Positions 1 to 7,784 of a DNA stretch of 33,323 bases are shown one piece after another. Positions within the stretch are counted from its first letter, which is position 1; each line of letters begins with the position of its first letter. Both the position numbers and the translations under genes were made by a program. The DNA is from Streptococcus suis YS56 (GTDB lineage: Bacteria; Bacillota; Bacilli; Lactobacillales; Streptococcaceae), in assembly GCF_000440115.1 (NCBI RefSeq), contig NZ_ALMY01000063.1, positions 1 through 33,323 of the forward strand. Direction: 5' to 3'. The notes below the pieces were generated by a model, which searched no databases, was not told where the DNA came from, and saw only the letters and a list, made by a program, of their open reading frames with translations.

Positions 1-29
1 GACGTCTGATTTTGATTTTCGAAGAGTAT
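1..29. repeat. BOX-like repeat, terminal part
   Basis: The segment ends in TTTTCGAAGAGTAT, the same terminal motif seen at the right ends of the elements at 7629-7784 and 24247-24335. The rest of the element lies outside the window. It forms the break point of the MerR-type reading frame that comes in from the right. Assignment to the BOX family rests on memory of the pneumococcal BOX ends (ATACTC...GAAAAT). Confidence 0.7.
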
Positions 30-229
30 GAATGTCTCTGAGAGGAAAATCCATCCCACGAAACAATAGAATTTCTTCAGACGAGCCAAATTCTCCTGAT
101 TATAGTAGCGATAACCATTTTCAGCCACAAATGCTGGTTTGAGCAAACCAATCTGGTCATAGTGGTGCAAGGTCCTCACCGTCAATCCTGTCAACCGACT
201 GACCTGCTTAACTGTCCAATTTTCGTTCA
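30..229 (-). pseudogene. MerR-family (TipAL-like) regulator, frameshifted N-terminal remnant
   Basis: Starting at ATG 229-227, behind a good GAGGAG site, the translation gives a typical MerR helix-turn-helix: VKQVSRLTGLTVRTLHHYDQ followed by IGLLKP and NGYRYYNQENLARLKK. The frame then turns into nonsense (FYCFVGWIF). If one base is restored in the A run at 72-74, it reads on as ILLFRGMDFPLRDI, the normal family continuation. So there is a 1-nt deletion. The gene is also cut off after about 65 residues by the BOX-like repeat at the window edge, and the effector-binding domain is missing. TipAL-type regulators normally activate their own promoter on drug binding; this copy cannot make an intact protein. 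Confidence 0.85.
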
Positions 230-251
230 TAGAAATCTCCTCTCTATGCCC

Positions 252-282
252 AGTATAAGAGATAACGTAAGGTGAGAGTCAA
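252..282 (-). promoter_or_regulatory. MerR-type promoter with 19-bp spacer
   Basis: On the minus strand TTGACT (282-277) and TATACT (257-252) are separated by 19 bp. Over-long spacers are the hallmark of promoters remodelled by MerR-family activators. The spacer holds the imperfect dyad CACCTTACGTTATCTC. It sits directly upstream of the decayed merR remnant. Confidence 0.75.
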
Positions 283-290
283 GGGAAATA

Positions 291-731
291 CTACATTTTC
301 TTCAACCGATTATCCACAATAGCAATCTTATTTTCCTGACACCATTCCAGTACAAGTTCTTTGTAACATTGTGTCTCAAAGGCATACCATTCTTCCAAAC
401 AGTCACATCTCTCTAACTCATTCTTAAAACGTCTAAAAGCACCGCGCCCTCGAATAGCTCGAGATAGACGGCCAGACAAGTCTCCATCAGTCAAATCAGA
501 AATATAGAGTTCCATAAATGTGTAAGGGTTGAAGTCATAATAAATCGGTAGACCTACAAACCTTCCAGCAACATCCTCCTCAATCTCCTCTTCTAAACCT
601 TCACGGGATTCAAATCTAAAGTCCTCAACAGACAAGTAGACTAATTCGTCTAGGTGACTATCATAATAATACCTGTCATCTTGATTCAGCATCTGCAATG
701 CATCGACCACATCTTGAAACCAAATTGCCAT
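291..731 (-). CDS. UPF0158 family protein
   Basis: This 146-residue acidic cytoplasmic protein has no signal peptide or membrane segment. It is assigned to UPF0158 by the central signature LSRAIRGRGAFRRFKNEL (residues about 88-105) followed by an aromatic WYAFE and a C-terminal ELVLEWCQENKI helix, which is how that family usually ends. No biochemical function is established for the family as far as I know. The ATG at 731-729 starts 3 nt after the stop of the upstream SWIM-protein gene, so the two are probably one transcript and translationally linked. The gene ends just before the promoter of the decayed merR. Function not assigned. Confidence 0.8.
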   Translation of the reverse strand: MAIWFQDVVDALQMLNQDDRYYYDSHLDELVYLSVEDFRFESREGLEEEIEEDVAGRFVGLPIYYDFNPYTFMELYISDLTDGDLSGRLSRAIRGRGAFRRFKNELERCDCLEEWYAFETQCYKELVLEWCQENKIAIVDNRLKKM

Positions 732-734
732 ATC

Positions 735-2387
735 CTACCACCTCACTGCATCTAATTCCTCTATCATGGCTTTGCGTCGCGGATACTGGACTTTCCACGA
801 GGTGCGAAGGCTGGCACTCACCATTTTTCCATCAGGTAAACCTGCAATTTTTACTAAATACTCTGCTAACTGACGATAGCGGCTTCGACTACTAGCCACC
901 TCCATCTGCTGACTGACAGCTTGGGCGTAGGCATCTCGTAATTGCTCAGGCTGTTTCTCTGATAAGTAGTCCTCGAATCGGTCCAAATTTTCTAAGAACC
1001 AGTAACTTGCTCTAATGCGGTCCAATAATTCCTGCGGTCGGTCTGCCAATTGTAACAACTTCAACTGCTGTGACTGGAAACGACGATCCTCCAGCAAATC
1101 ATCTAAGTAGCTCTGCCATTCTTCCCTAGAAACATAGTCCCGTAACTCCTCTATCAGCTCCAAGTCAGTATCACCAGCTGAAAAAATCATCTCCAGGAGT
1201 TCTTCTCTCACCTTGTCATCCCGCCCTTGAGAACGATAGATGTCCCGTAGCTGCTGGCTGTAATCCGACACCAATCCTCTATACTGGGCATCCAAGCACT
1301 TACTTTCCTGTAAGAGACGAACTGCTCGGTCAAGCTGCTGATTTGCTACAGCCTGAGCAATGGCCAGTTTACGAAGCTCTGCAACCTCCCAATGATTAGC
1401 CTGGAAGGTCAGCAAGTCTGCCTCACTAGAGCCCAACTGAACCAACAACCTGTAACAGAGCATGGCAAATCGATCACGACGGAATTTCCATGACCAAGAG
1501 GACTTGTCTCCTTCTTCTATCACCTGCAAGACCGCTTGAAAATAGGTCAATTTCTGCTCAAGGAAGGTTTCTTCTTGAAACTCCATTTCCACAAATTCCA
1601 TGAGAAGATCCTCTGCAACCTCATAGCCACTTAGCTGTCCTAAGCACCAGTCTAGTAATTCTTGGGCAATCTTATCCGGAGCTACAGTCAATAAATGCTG
1701 CCAGTAGCCAGCAAGGCTATAAAGTAGACTACCAGTCGTTCCATTGGAATCATCCAACTCTTGTTGGCAAATCTGATGATAGAAGGCATCTGATACAGCC
1801 AAGAAACTCTCATACTCACACCTATCTAGCAAGGGCTGGAGATACTGATGCATGGCCTTTTCCACGGCCCGTTCGTAATCCCTAGTCTGCCTATACTCGA
1901 TATAACCCGTACGCCTGTCCTCAAAAGGAAGCCCCAGGTCTCTGATTTCCTTTTTCACATTTTCCACTTGCTGAGAAGTTAACTGGGCAGAGAAACGCAG
2001 CTGAATTCGATTAGCCAGTTCCCTATCTTCTTGAGCCAATTCAAGAATAAAATCCCGTAGTTGCTCAACTGTCAATTTATCCAGGAGCTGGGCAAGTGAC
2101 TGTCCCTTCCCCTCAACAGCTGGCTGACCCTCCAACTCAGAAATGGCAAACAAGACTGCAGCCATGTGCTTGCAGTGGTTCATCTCCTGAGCATAGGGAC
2201 ACTCACACCACATACTGACCAGCTGATCATGCTCCAAGTCAATCTCCACCTCATAGACTTGACTACCAATGACATGTGCAGAGTAGCCCTCACCCACCTC
2301 TTGAAGCCCTTGAACAGCGTCATCTAAAAACAAACTGTAGCCCCTATCTACGATGTGAGGCTTAAAATAGTCCATCCAATTTTTCAT
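735..2387 (-). CDS. SWIM zinc-finger domain protein
   Basis: A 550-residue protein whose N-terminal part carries the SWIM zinc-binding pattern CxCx(n)CxH: CECPYAQEMNHCKHMAAVLF at about residues 58-77. SWIM domains are thought to bind DNA or protein, and in bacteria they often occur beside or fused to SNF2-type helicases. No helicase is present in this window. The remaining 450 residues are helical, rich in Leu, Glu and Gln, and look like an alpha-solenoid. No enzyme motif is visible. The ATG is preceded by AAAGGATATAAATC, an acceptable ribosome site. The gene has its own promoter (2417-2446) and forms a likely two-gene operon with the UPF0158 gene 3 nt downstream. Role unknown. Confidence 0.85.
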   Translation of the reverse strand: MKNWMDYFKPHIVDRGYSLFLDDAVQGLQEVGEGYSAHVIGSQVYEVEIDLEHDQLVSMWCECPYAQEMNHCKHMAAVLFAISELEGQPAVEGKGQSLAQLLDKLTVEQLRDFILELAQEDRELANRIQLRFSAQLTSQQVENVKKEIRDLGLPFEDRRTGYIEYRQTRDYERAVEKAMHQYLQPLLDRCEYESFLAVSDAFYHQICQQELDDSNGTTGSLLYSLAGYWQHLLTVAPDKIAQELLDWCLGQLSGYEVAEDLLMEFVEMEFQEETFLEQKLTYFQAVLQVIEEGDKSSWSWKFRRDRFAMLCYRLLVQLGSSEADLLTFQANHWEVAELRKLAIAQAVANQQLDRAVRLLQESKCLDAQYRGLVSDYSQQLRDIYRSQGRDDKVREELLEMIFSAGDTDLELIEELRDYVSREEWQSYLDDLLEDRRFQSQQLKLLQLADRPQELLDRIRASYWFLENLDRFEDYLSEKQPEQLRDAYAQAVSQQMEVASSRSRYRQLAEYLVKIAGLPDGKMVSASLRTSWKVQYPRRKAMIEELDAVRW

Positions 2388-2416
2388 GATTTATATCCTT
2401 TGATTTTGTTACTTAA

Positions 2417-2446
2417 ATTATACAAAAAAAATAGGAAGGTTTTCAA
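2417..2446 (-). promoter_or_regulatory. Promoter of the SWIM-protein gene, inside a terminator
   Basis: On the minus strand TTGAAA (2446-2441), an 18-bp spacer and TATAAT (2422-2417) form a near-consensus sigma-A promoter. The -35 lies in the descending arm of the tmcAL terminator hairpin, and the U-tract of that terminator is the promoter spacer. Confidence 0.75.
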
Positions 2447-2470
2447 GTCAACTGCAAAAACTTCCTATTT
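2424..2470 (-). terminator. Rho-independent terminator after tmcAL
   Basis: The minus strand has the arm AAATAGGAAG (2470-2461) and the complementary CTTCCTATTT (2438-2429), extended inwards by GTTTT/GAAAAC, then a run of eight T. It closes the cluster that ends with tmcAL. Confidence 0.85.
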
Positions 2471-2484
2471 TCTCTTTCTTCATC

Positions 2485-3573
2485 TCACTCCACCCTCACC
2501 GGCACTCGCCCGTAGGTCTGCTCTGCTATTGCGTTAGCGCCCAACCGATAGACGCTATCTGCCTGCTGGGTCAGGCTGTCCCAGGGCTCTTTGCCGATCC
2601 GCGTCACCAAGCCCACTCGCTCCTTGATGGTCTTGAGATAGGCCTGGCCTCGAGCCGAAAAGCCTAGGATATGGACCGCTTCTGGCAAGGGAGTTTCCAC
2701 CGCATTGACCAAGATGTAGGTCAGCACCCGCCGCACCCGCGCCTTGGTGTAGCGCTTGGTCGCAACAGCATCCACTAACTCCTCCACGGTCGCTGCGCTC
2801 CCAATGGCAGAGCGGATACGACTGGCTAGTTCTTCGTTGACCTGAAAGACCTGACTGAGATCTCGGTGGGTCGCAACCTGGTAGCGGAGCAGGGGAAAAT
2901 AATTTCTCCAGCTTACCTTGGTCGCCTCTTCAAAGAGACTGGCAGACGGTAAAAAGTCACGCACCAAGTCCAGCTGGTCAGCACCCTTTCGGATAGCCGT
3001 CGCCGAGGCGTAGGTCGTTTCCACCTCTTCCGAATGAAAACCAGCCCCCTGCCGCTGAACTGGTCCGAGCTGAATGCCTGTCCCAGCCACCGCCTTAGCG
3101 TAAGCCAAGCCCAGAATATGATTGGGTGTATCACCTGTGAAGGTCAGCCCAGCAAACTCCTGCCACATGGCCTGGGTCTTCTGTGGATAAGAGAGATTGT
3201 CTGGCAAGTTTTTCACAAAATTTTCCATCTCTTCCGACTTATCCACATAAATATCCGCAATTTTCTGGTAATCCAGCATTTCTTCCGTACCGAAAACCAG
3301 TTTTTCCACACCTAGCCTGTGTAAAATGCTGATTGCTCCCTTGGCAAAATGGTCAGCCGACTGGACCGACACCAAAAAGGGCATCTCGACAACAAGATCT
3401 GCCCCATGTTCCAAAGCCATCTGAGCCCGTGTCCACTTATCCACAATGGCTGGCTCACCCCGTTGCATAAAATTGCCAGACATAACCACTATTTTCAAGC
3501 CTTTCGCCTGTTCCAGCAGGTATTTATGCCCCGTGTGAAAGGGATTGTATTCTGCAATAATCCCTGAAATCAT
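2485..3573 (-). CDS. tmcAL: tRNA(Met) cytidine acetate ligase (TmcAL/YlbM)
   Basis: A nucleotidyltransferase-fold protein of 362 residues, the usual length. Its N-terminus [20 protein letters not shown] holds the (H/T)xGH nucleotide-binding motif. In Bacillus subtilis the orthologue YlbM uses acetate and ATP to make N4-acetylcytidine at the wobble base of elongator tRNA-Met. Later segments [22 protein letters not shown] and [10 protein letters not shown] are typical of the family. I chose the ATG at 3573-3571 rather than the upstream in-frame start, because it overlaps the TGA of the methyltransferase gene (ATGA) and removes a non-conserved 8-residue extension. Last gene of its cluster, followed by a strong terminator. 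Confidence 0.92.
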   Translation of the reverse strand: MISGIIAEYNPFHTGHKYLLEQAKGLKIVVMSGNFMQRGEPAIVDKWTRAQMALEHGADLVVEMPFLVSVQSADHFAKGAISILHRLGVEKLVFGTEEMLDYQKIADIYVDKSEEMENFVKNLPDNLSYPQKTQAMWQEFAGLTFTGDTPNHILGLAYAKAVAGTGIQLGPVQRQGAGFHSEEVETTYASATAIRKGADQLDLVRDFLPSASLFEEATKVSWRNYFPLLRYQVATHRDLSQVFQVNEELASRIRSAIGSAATVEELVDAVATKRYTKARVRRVLTYILVNAVETPLPEAVHILGFSARGQAYLKTIKERVGLVTRIGKEPWDSLTQQADSVYRLGANAIAEQTYGRVPVRVE

Positions 3574-4304
3574 GCCTTGACCGCCTTGAAAAACCACCGC
3601 TGGCTAGTTTCTGTCGGAGCTTGATCTTCAAAGTCCGCAAAGACTTCCACAGATGTAAAACCAGCTTGTTTCAAACATTCCACATAGGTTTCAATCGGAT
3701 AGGTCCGCTCTTCATGAACTTCATCCCGACGAATAAACCGCTCCTCATCTTTGACAAAGAAGGTCAATTCGTGAACAATGGAATGCTCATGCTCACCTTC
3801 ATAGGTGTCCCAGACAAAGGCAAAATCCTCGTAGTTTTCATGGTAGCTATAGCCTGCAAACACTTCCTCCATTTGATAGATGGAGTGAACGTCAAAAAGG
3901 AAAGTACCACCTTGATTGAGAACAGAGTGAACCTCTTCAAAGACCCGCAAAACGGCTTCTTGGTCTGCCATATAGCACAGACTGTCCGAGTAACAGGTCA
4001 CCGCATCGAAATCTCCAACACCTTCCAGAGCCATCATATCTGCTTGGGCTAGTTCCATCATGACCCCAGCAGCTTCTGCTTTTTTCTGGGCCAATTCCAA
4101 CATTTCATAGGACAGGTCAAGCCCTGTCACCTCATAACCCTTTTGAGCAAAACGCACAGCCTGAATCCCTGTCCCACAGGCCAATTCTAAAATTGTCTTG
4201 GTATCTTGTGGCAAGTTCCGCAAGCTAAAATCTGTCCATTTATCATACAAGCTGTCATCCATGATTTCATCATAGACCGCCGCAAAGGTTTCATAAGTTG
4301 CCAT
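3570..4304 (-). CDS. Class I SAM-dependent methyltransferase
   Basis: A 244-residue protein with the Rossmann-type SAM site: motif [21 protein letters not shown] at about residues 40-59, then [11 protein letters not shown] (acidic residue binding the ribose), AQADM, and [14 protein letters not shown] (motif IV region). The substrate cannot be told from sequence. The start at 4304 has GAAAGGAAG at the right distance and gives the usual MxxYExFAxVYDxIMDD opening; an open frame reaches 42 codons further up but runs through a terminator-like hairpin and is not real. The stop overlaps the tmcAL start by 4 nt, so the two are translationally coupled and may act on related RNA substrates (inference). 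Confidence 0.9.
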   Translation of the reverse strand: MATYETFAAVYDEIMDDSLYDKWTDFSLRNLPQDTKTILELACGTGIQAVRFAQKGYEVTGLDLSYEMLELAQKKAEAAGVMMELAQADMMALEGVGDFDAVTCYSDSLCYMADQEAVLRVFEEVHSVLNQGGTFLFDVHSIYQMEEVFAGYSYHENYEDFAFVWDTYEGEHEHSIVHELTFFVKDEERFIRRDEVHEERTYPIETYVECLKQAGFTSVEVFADFEDQAPTETSQRWFFKAVKA

Positions 4305-4319
4305 ACTTCTTCCTTTCGT

Positions 4320-4374
4320 AAAAAGGGAGCAGGAAAGAACTCTTGGATTCAAAAGAGTTCGTATTCCTGCCCCC
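4320..4374 (-). terminator. Terminator-like hairpin immediately before the methyltransferase RBS
   Basis: On the minus strand, outer arms GGGGGCAGGAA and TTCCTGCTCCC and inner arms GAACTCTT and AAGAGTTC form a long hairpin followed by TTTTT. The U-tract ends about 15 nt before the start codon, next to the ribosome site. It either ends the rsfS transcript or acts as an attenuator for the methyltransferase and tmcAL. The rest of 4375-4573 holds further inverted repeats (GTTGATT at 4380 with AATCAAC near 4431; TGGTCAC near 4543 with GTGACCA near 4566) but no gene; it looks like a degenerate repeat element. Confidence 0.65.
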
Positions 4375-4573
4375 GCACAGTTGATTAGGTCAGATTTGGA
4401 GTGGGAAGCACGAACAAAGCTGCCAATCAACCACTGCGCTGAGATGTTGACTCAAGTTTCGAATAGTGCACCCAAATCAAAATCTGTTTTCATATTTATT
4501 CAAGAAGTCTATCACTTCTAATCACATAATAGTGAACTCATTTTGGTCACTTTCGAGTTTTAGGGTGACCAGC

Positions 4574-4598
4574 TGAAACAGTTCCCCGAACTGTTTCA
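4574..4598. repeat. Perfect palindrome after rsfS (11-bp arms, 3-nt loop)
   Basis: TGAAACAGTTC and GAACTGTTTCA flank a CCC loop, ending one base before the rsfS stop codon. There is no U-tract on the minus strand, so it is not a standard terminator. It resembles the palindrome at 7482-7508. Confidence 0.8.
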
Positions 4599-4958
4599 CT
4601 ACTCCTCTTCTAAAAGTTCTGCGACTTCCAGGAAGCTGCCTTCGTGCCATAATTTTTCAAGGTTGTAGAGGTCACGCATTTCTTCTGAGAAGATATGAAC
4701 GACTACGCCTCCAAGGTCCAAAAGGACCCAGCCGCCGTTACTATCGCCTTCTACACGGCTACCCTTGATCCCAACTTCCGCTACCTTTTCACGGATGCTT
4801 TCCGCAATAGCCTCCAACTGGCGACTGTTCATGGAACTGGCAATCACAAAGTAGTCTGTCAGGCTGGTCACGCCTTGAACATCAATTACAACAAGGTCCT
4901 CAGCTCGCTTGTCATCAGCAGCCTGGACCACAACTTTTACTAAATCTAGTTCTTTCAT
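4599..4958 (-). CDS. rsfS: Ribosome silencing factor RsfS
   Basis: A 119-residue protein of the RsfS/Iojap family, full length. Family features are the [20 protein letters not shown] segment, the [21 protein letters not shown] core and the C-terminal [18 protein letters not shown] helix (here [14 protein letters not shown]). RsfS binds ribosomal protein uL14 and blocks subunit joining when nutrients run short. The ATG is 1 nt from the stop of the upstream isochorismatase-like gene, so it is translated from the yqeK-rsfS transcript. A palindrome follows the stop codon directly. Confidence 0.95.
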   Translation of the reverse strand: MKELDLVKVVVQAADDKRAEDLVVIDVQGVTSLTDYFVIASSMNSRQLEAIAESIREKVAEVGIKGSRVEGDSNGGWVLLDLGGVVVHIFSEEMRDLYNLEKLWHEGSFLEVAELLEEE

Positions 4959-4959
4959 C

Positions 4960-5469
4960 TTATCCTCTAATTATATTTTCTAATGTATCCACCTGGGCAA
5001 AATTCCATGACCAGATGTTTTGGTAGTGGTCAATCAAGTCCTTGGCATCCAATTTTCCTGAATAACCTGTTGTCGTTCCGCCCTGAATCACTGCTACCTT
5101 GTAGCCTAGTTCAAAGGCTACTTTAATCGTCGTGTCAATGCAAAAATTTGTCGCCATTCCCATGATGATGAGCTGCTCAATTCCCTTTTCCTGCAAATAA
5201 GCATGAAGCCCTGTTTCCTTGAAGGCGCTATTGAAGGTCTTATCGAAAATCTTCTCACTAGCTAAGGGGGCAACAGTTGAGTGAATCTCCCAGTCAGCAG
5301 TCCCCTTGACCAATTCCTCGTCATTTTGAAGGACATAGATAATCTCTATACCCGCTTGACGAGCTTTTGTGATGCTATCTTGCCAGAGGGCTAATCGCTC
5401 TTCAATGGCATAAGGTTTTTCCTCCACTAGGAGGTTTTGAATGTCAATGACTAACAATGCAGATTTCAA
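4960..5469 (-). CDS. Cysteine hydrolase of the isochorismatase/nicotinamidase superfamily
   Basis: A 169-residue single-domain protein. The catalytic triad of the superfamily is visible: Asp9 (VIDIQ), Lys77 (FDKTFNSAF) and Cys110 ([12 protein letters not shown]), with the cis-peptide loop just before the cysteine. It lacks the DxH...H metal-site pattern seen in the nicotinamidase at 24399, so a different small amide substrate is likely. It overlaps the upstream GNAT gene by 4 nt (ATGA) and is followed after 1 nt by rsfS. Being next to nadD and yqeK might suggest a link to NAD or nucleotide turnover, but that is inference. Confidence 0.88.
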   Translation of the reverse strand: MKSALLVIDIQNLLVEEKPYAIEERLALWQDSITKARQAGIEIIYVLQNDEELVKGTADWEIHSTVAPLASEKIFDKTFNSAFKETGLHAYLQEKGIEQLIIMGMATNFCIDTTIKVAFELGYKVAVIQGGTTTGYSGKLDAKDLIDHYQNIWSWNFAQVDTLENIIRG

Positions 5470-5921
5470 AACTTGACCCCAGGCGTTTCCAAACGGAACA
5501 CCAATTCCCTTTCTTCTTCAAGATCTAAGACAAATCCATTTTTCTCCAAGAGTCTTGCCATCTTTTGGTTGCCCTTGACATAGGCGACAATCAAATGATT
5601 ACAGACAGGGTGAGCTCTTGCTTGATCAATCACGACTTCCAAAGCAGCCTGACCATAGCCTTTCCTCTGAAATTCTTGACCAATCATAAACCGCCAGAGC
5701 ATATATTGCTGGATGTCCTCATCAATGTCAATCAGGGCGAAGCCAACAACCTGCTCATCTGCCCAGATGGCATAAGGAAAGACATCACCATTCATTCTGT
5801 ATAGCCAGGCATCCGCCAAGGAACGCACGTTGGGAGCCACGAAGCCCTTATCTGCCTCGGCTACTGTCAAGTCCAAGACAGCTTGATAGGAGCTTTCATC
5901 CACAGGTTTTAATGCAATCAT
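5466..5921 (-). CDS. GNAT family N-acetyltransferase
   Basis: A 151-residue GNAT-fold protein. The acetyl-CoA pyrophosphate loop is seen as RFMIGQEFQRKGYGQAALEV (Q/RxxGxG/A type) at about residues 78-97, and motif B as GNQKMARLLEKNGFVL near 120-135. It resembles spermidine acetyltransferase-like proteins, as the N-terminal MIALKPVDESSYQAVLDL and the YAIWADEQVVGFALID strand pair suggest; the substrate is not proven. Start ATG follows the yqeK stop region by 2 nt, so the gene belongs to the same transcript. Overlaps the next gene by 4 nt. Confidence 0.85.
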   Translation of the reverse strand: MIALKPVDESSYQAVLDLTVAEADKGFVAPNVRSLADAWLYRMNGDVFPYAIWADEQVVGFALIDIDEDIQQYMLWRFMIGQEFQRKGYGQAALEVVIDQARAHPVCNHLIVAYVKGNQKMARLLEKNGFVLDLEEERELVFRLETPGVKF

Positions 5922-5923
5922 TC

Positions 5924-6511
5924 CTACTCCTTCAACAAAGCAACATATCCATTATAAGTTTCCAAGGTTTGTGGATAAATGGGAACCCCCTTCTTGGCCA
6001 AGTAGGAAATGGTTTGGGCAGTTTCATAGGCTACTGCCTTGTCCAAGGACTCTTTTGCGATACGACGCGCCTCGTCCACCCCAGGAAAATCCCTGTTTGG
6101 CTCAATATAATCCGCCACATAGAGAACCTTGTCCAGCAAGGTCATCTGCCCAGCACCAATGGTGTGTCGTTGAATAGCTTGGAAGATTTCTCGGTCTTCC
6201 AAACCAAAATCTTCTGCAATTTTATAGGCGCCAACCACACCGTGCCAGATGTTATTATCCCAGTTAAGCAGGTCCCTATCCAAATTATACTTGGCAATCA
6301 AGTCCAGAAAGACTTGGTCTTCCGCTTCCTTGGCATAATCATGCAAGAGTGCTGCCAGACTGGCTTTTTTCGGATCACAGCCGTATTGGTCTGCCAAGGC
6401 AAGCGCCGCCTGCTCCACACCCAAGACATGTTGGAAGCGCGCTGGCTTCATGGCTACACGGATTTTCTCCAAAAGAGCCTGACGGTCAAATGTCAAATCT
6501 GCTGCAATCAT
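5924..6511 (-). CDS. yqeK: YqeK, HD-domain Ap4A hydrolase (symmetrical)
   Basis: A 195-residue HD-superfamily phosphohydrolase. Metal-binding residues appear as H28 ([10 protein letters not shown]), the HD pair ([11 protein letters not shown]), [29 protein letters not shown] and the DYIEPNR tail, all typical of YqeK. The family cleaves diadenosine tetraphosphate symmetrically into two ADP, removing a stress-related nucleotide. The start overlaps the nadD stop by 4 nt (ATGA); nadD-yqeK pairing is a fixed order in Firmicutes. Length is normal and all motifs are intact. Confidence 0.93.
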   Translation of the reverse strand: MIAADLTFDRQALLEKIRVAMKPARFQHVLGVEQAALALADQYGCDPKKASLAALLHDYAKEAEDQVFLDLIAKYNLDRDLLNWDNNIWHGVVGAYKIAEDFGLEDREIFQAIQRHTIGAGQMTLLDKVLYVADYIEPNRDFPGVDEARRIAKESLDKAVAYETAQTISYLAKKGVPIYPQTLETYNGYVALLKE

Positions 6512-7140
6512 TGGTAAAGTCCCTTTTCTTCAATGTAGTCTAGAACTTCATGAGGCACCATAAAATTCGGTACCCGTCCTTGCTTGATAAAACTCCGCAC
6601 CATACTGGAGGAAATGTCCATCAAGGGTACATCTACCCAGATAACAGGATAGGACGTCCCTGCCTTGTAACGAGGGCGCTGGACACCAACAAACTGCACC
6701 AACTGGACCAATTCATCTATCCTGTGCCATTTTGGAAGGTAGTCTACCATATCCGCACCGATGATAAAATAATAATCCGTATCAGGATTTTTTTCCTTCA
6801 GCAATTTCATGGTGTCGTAGGTATAGCTGACACCACGGCGTTCCAGTTCAATGGTTTCAATCCCCAAGCCGTCAATACCTGCAATAGCCATCTTGAGCAT
6901 GGAATAGCGATGGTATTCGTCAATGGTTTCTTTTTTATCCACATGAGGGGGAATGAATTCTGGCATAAGCAAGACTTGATCCAGCTTCAACTGTTGACGG
7001 ACCTGGTCTGCTACAATCAAATGAGCATTGTGGACAGGATTGAAATTCCCTCCCAGAATCCCCACTTGTTTGCGATTGGTTTCTTTCTTTTCAACCTCTA
7101 ATTCAACCTTGGTAAAGGGTGTTAAGAGTTCAATAGCCAT
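6508..7140 (-). CDS. nadD: Nicotinate-nucleotide adenylyltransferase NadD
   Basis: A 210-residue enzyme that joins nicotinate mononucleotide and ATP to make deamido-NAD, a required step of NAD synthesis. The adenylyltransferase motif [14 protein letters not shown] (residues about 27-40) has the GxFNPxHxxH signature. [20 protein letters not shown] and the C-terminal [13 protein letters not shown] (ISSTxIR-like) complete the set. An N-terminal extension of about 25 residues before the motif is usual in streptococci. Start ATG 7140-7138 has AAGGAG at good distance, right after the yhbY stop. Coupled to yqeK. Confidence 0.95.
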   Translation of the reverse strand: MAIELLTPFTKVELEVEKKETNRKQVGILGGNFNPVHNAHLIVADQVRQQLKLDQVLLMPEFIPPHVDKKETIDEYHRYSMLKMAIAGIDGLGIETIELERRGVSYTYDTMKLLKEKNPDTDYYFIIGADMVDYLPKWHRIDELVQLVQFVGVQRPRYKAGTSYPVIWVDVPLMDISSSMVRSFIKQGRVPNFMVPHEVLDYIEEKGLYQ

Positions 7141-7152
7141 AGGCTCTCCTTC

Positions 7153-7461
7153 TTAGATTTCTTTGACCTGTTTGGAAATTTTACGGTTCTCTTTCTTGCT
7201 AGATTGTTTGAATAAAATCAAAATACGACCGATTTTTTGGACCGTATCCACACCGATTTCTTCTTCCAAGATTTCAGCTACTTCGTGGATGTTTTCATCC
7301 GTATTTTGTAGCAAGGTCACCTTGATCAATTCACGCGCATCCAAGGCCTGACGAACACTGGTTTTAATCTGGTCATTGAGACCATTTTTCCCAATCTGAA
7401 TGATGGGTTTGAGACTGTGTGCCTGACTGTTCAAAAAGGCACGTTGTTTTGAAGTTAGCAT
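7153..7461 (-). CDS. yhbY: Ribosome assembly RNA-binding protein YhbY (CRM domain)
   Basis: A 102-residue one-domain protein with the CRM/YhbY core: LTSKQRAFLNSQAHSLKPII at residues 2-21, then QIGKNGLNDQIKTSVRQALDARELIKV, where the GxxG-like loop GKNG binds RNA. The family associates with pre-50S particles. The start is unusual: no Shine-Dalgarno is visible before the ATG at 7461-7459, while TATAAT lies at 7472-7467 on the minus strand, so an initiating RNA could begin at the A of the ATG (leaderless). A 321-bp gap with a palindrome and a BOX-like element separates it from yqeH upstream. Downstream nadD follows closely. Confidence 0.93.
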   Translation of the reverse strand: MLTSKQRAFLNSQAHSLKPIIQIGKNGLNDQIKTSVRQALDARELIKVTLLQNTDENIHEVAEILEEEIGVDTVQKIGRILILFKQSSKKENRKISKQVKEI

Positions 7462-7466
7462 AATTT

Positions 7467-7472
7467 ATTATA
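7467..7472 (-). promoter_or_regulatory. TATAAT box 5 nt before the yhbY start
   Basis: A perfect -10 hexamer whose expected start point falls on the yhbY initiation codon. No convincing -35 is seen at 16-18 bp; that position lies inside the palindrome at 7482-7508. The spot therefore may or may not be a working promoter. Confidence 0.45.
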
Positions 7473-7481
7473 CAAAGGGCG

Positions 7482-7508
7482 TTGTAACAGACTGGGAGTC
7501 TGTTACAA
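7482..7508. repeat. Perfect palindrome before yhbY (12-bp arms, 3-nt loop)
   Basis: TTGTAACAGACT and AGTCTGTTACAA flank GGG. It has the same layout as 4574-4598 (TGnAACAGnnnGGGnnnCTGTTnCA), with paired base changes on both arms. The remaining bases 7509-7628 hold no gene and no other clear signal. Confidence 0.8.
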
Positions 7509-7628
7509 TCGGGAAATAAAGAAAACAAAGTTTTTCCTTATTGCGCCGATATACTTAGCCCATGTTCAAATCAGAAGACTTGAACTTCCTTTCTCTTTAA
7601 TTGTAAAAACTGAAATCAAATACCTCTT

Positions 7629-7784
7629 ATACTCAATGAAAATTAAAATCAGACTAGGCGACGCAGATGCAGATAGAACCCTACTACTTTCACGCTTTCA
7701 GGTAGCAGGCTGTAAAGCTCCACTGGAGCTTTACACTCATCAAATCAAGTCAACAACGTCTGCTTTTAATTTTCGAAGAGTATT
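7629..7784. repeat. BOX-like element between yhbY and yqeH
   Basis: About 156 bp. The left end ATACTCAATGAAAATTAAAA and the reverse complement of the right end ATACTCTTCGAAAATTAAAA match over most positions, forming long imperfect terminal inverted repeats. Inside, TGTAAAGCTC (7711) and GAGCTTTACA (7726) make a perfect 10-bp hairpin. The right end overlaps the yqeH stop codon. The ends match what I remember of streptococcal BOX elements. It is transcribed as part of the yqeH mRNA. Confidence 0.8.

Noticed and set aside
4305..4430. 42-residue N-terminal extension of the methyltransferase
   Set aside because: It runs through a terminator-like hairpin, is not family-like, and a good ribosome site stands before ATG 4304.
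4960..5469. Naming the isochorismatase-like gene pncA because of nadD nearby
   Set aside because: It lacks the metal-binding Asp-x-His and His pattern of nicotinamidases; the true SpNic-type gene is at 24399-24950.
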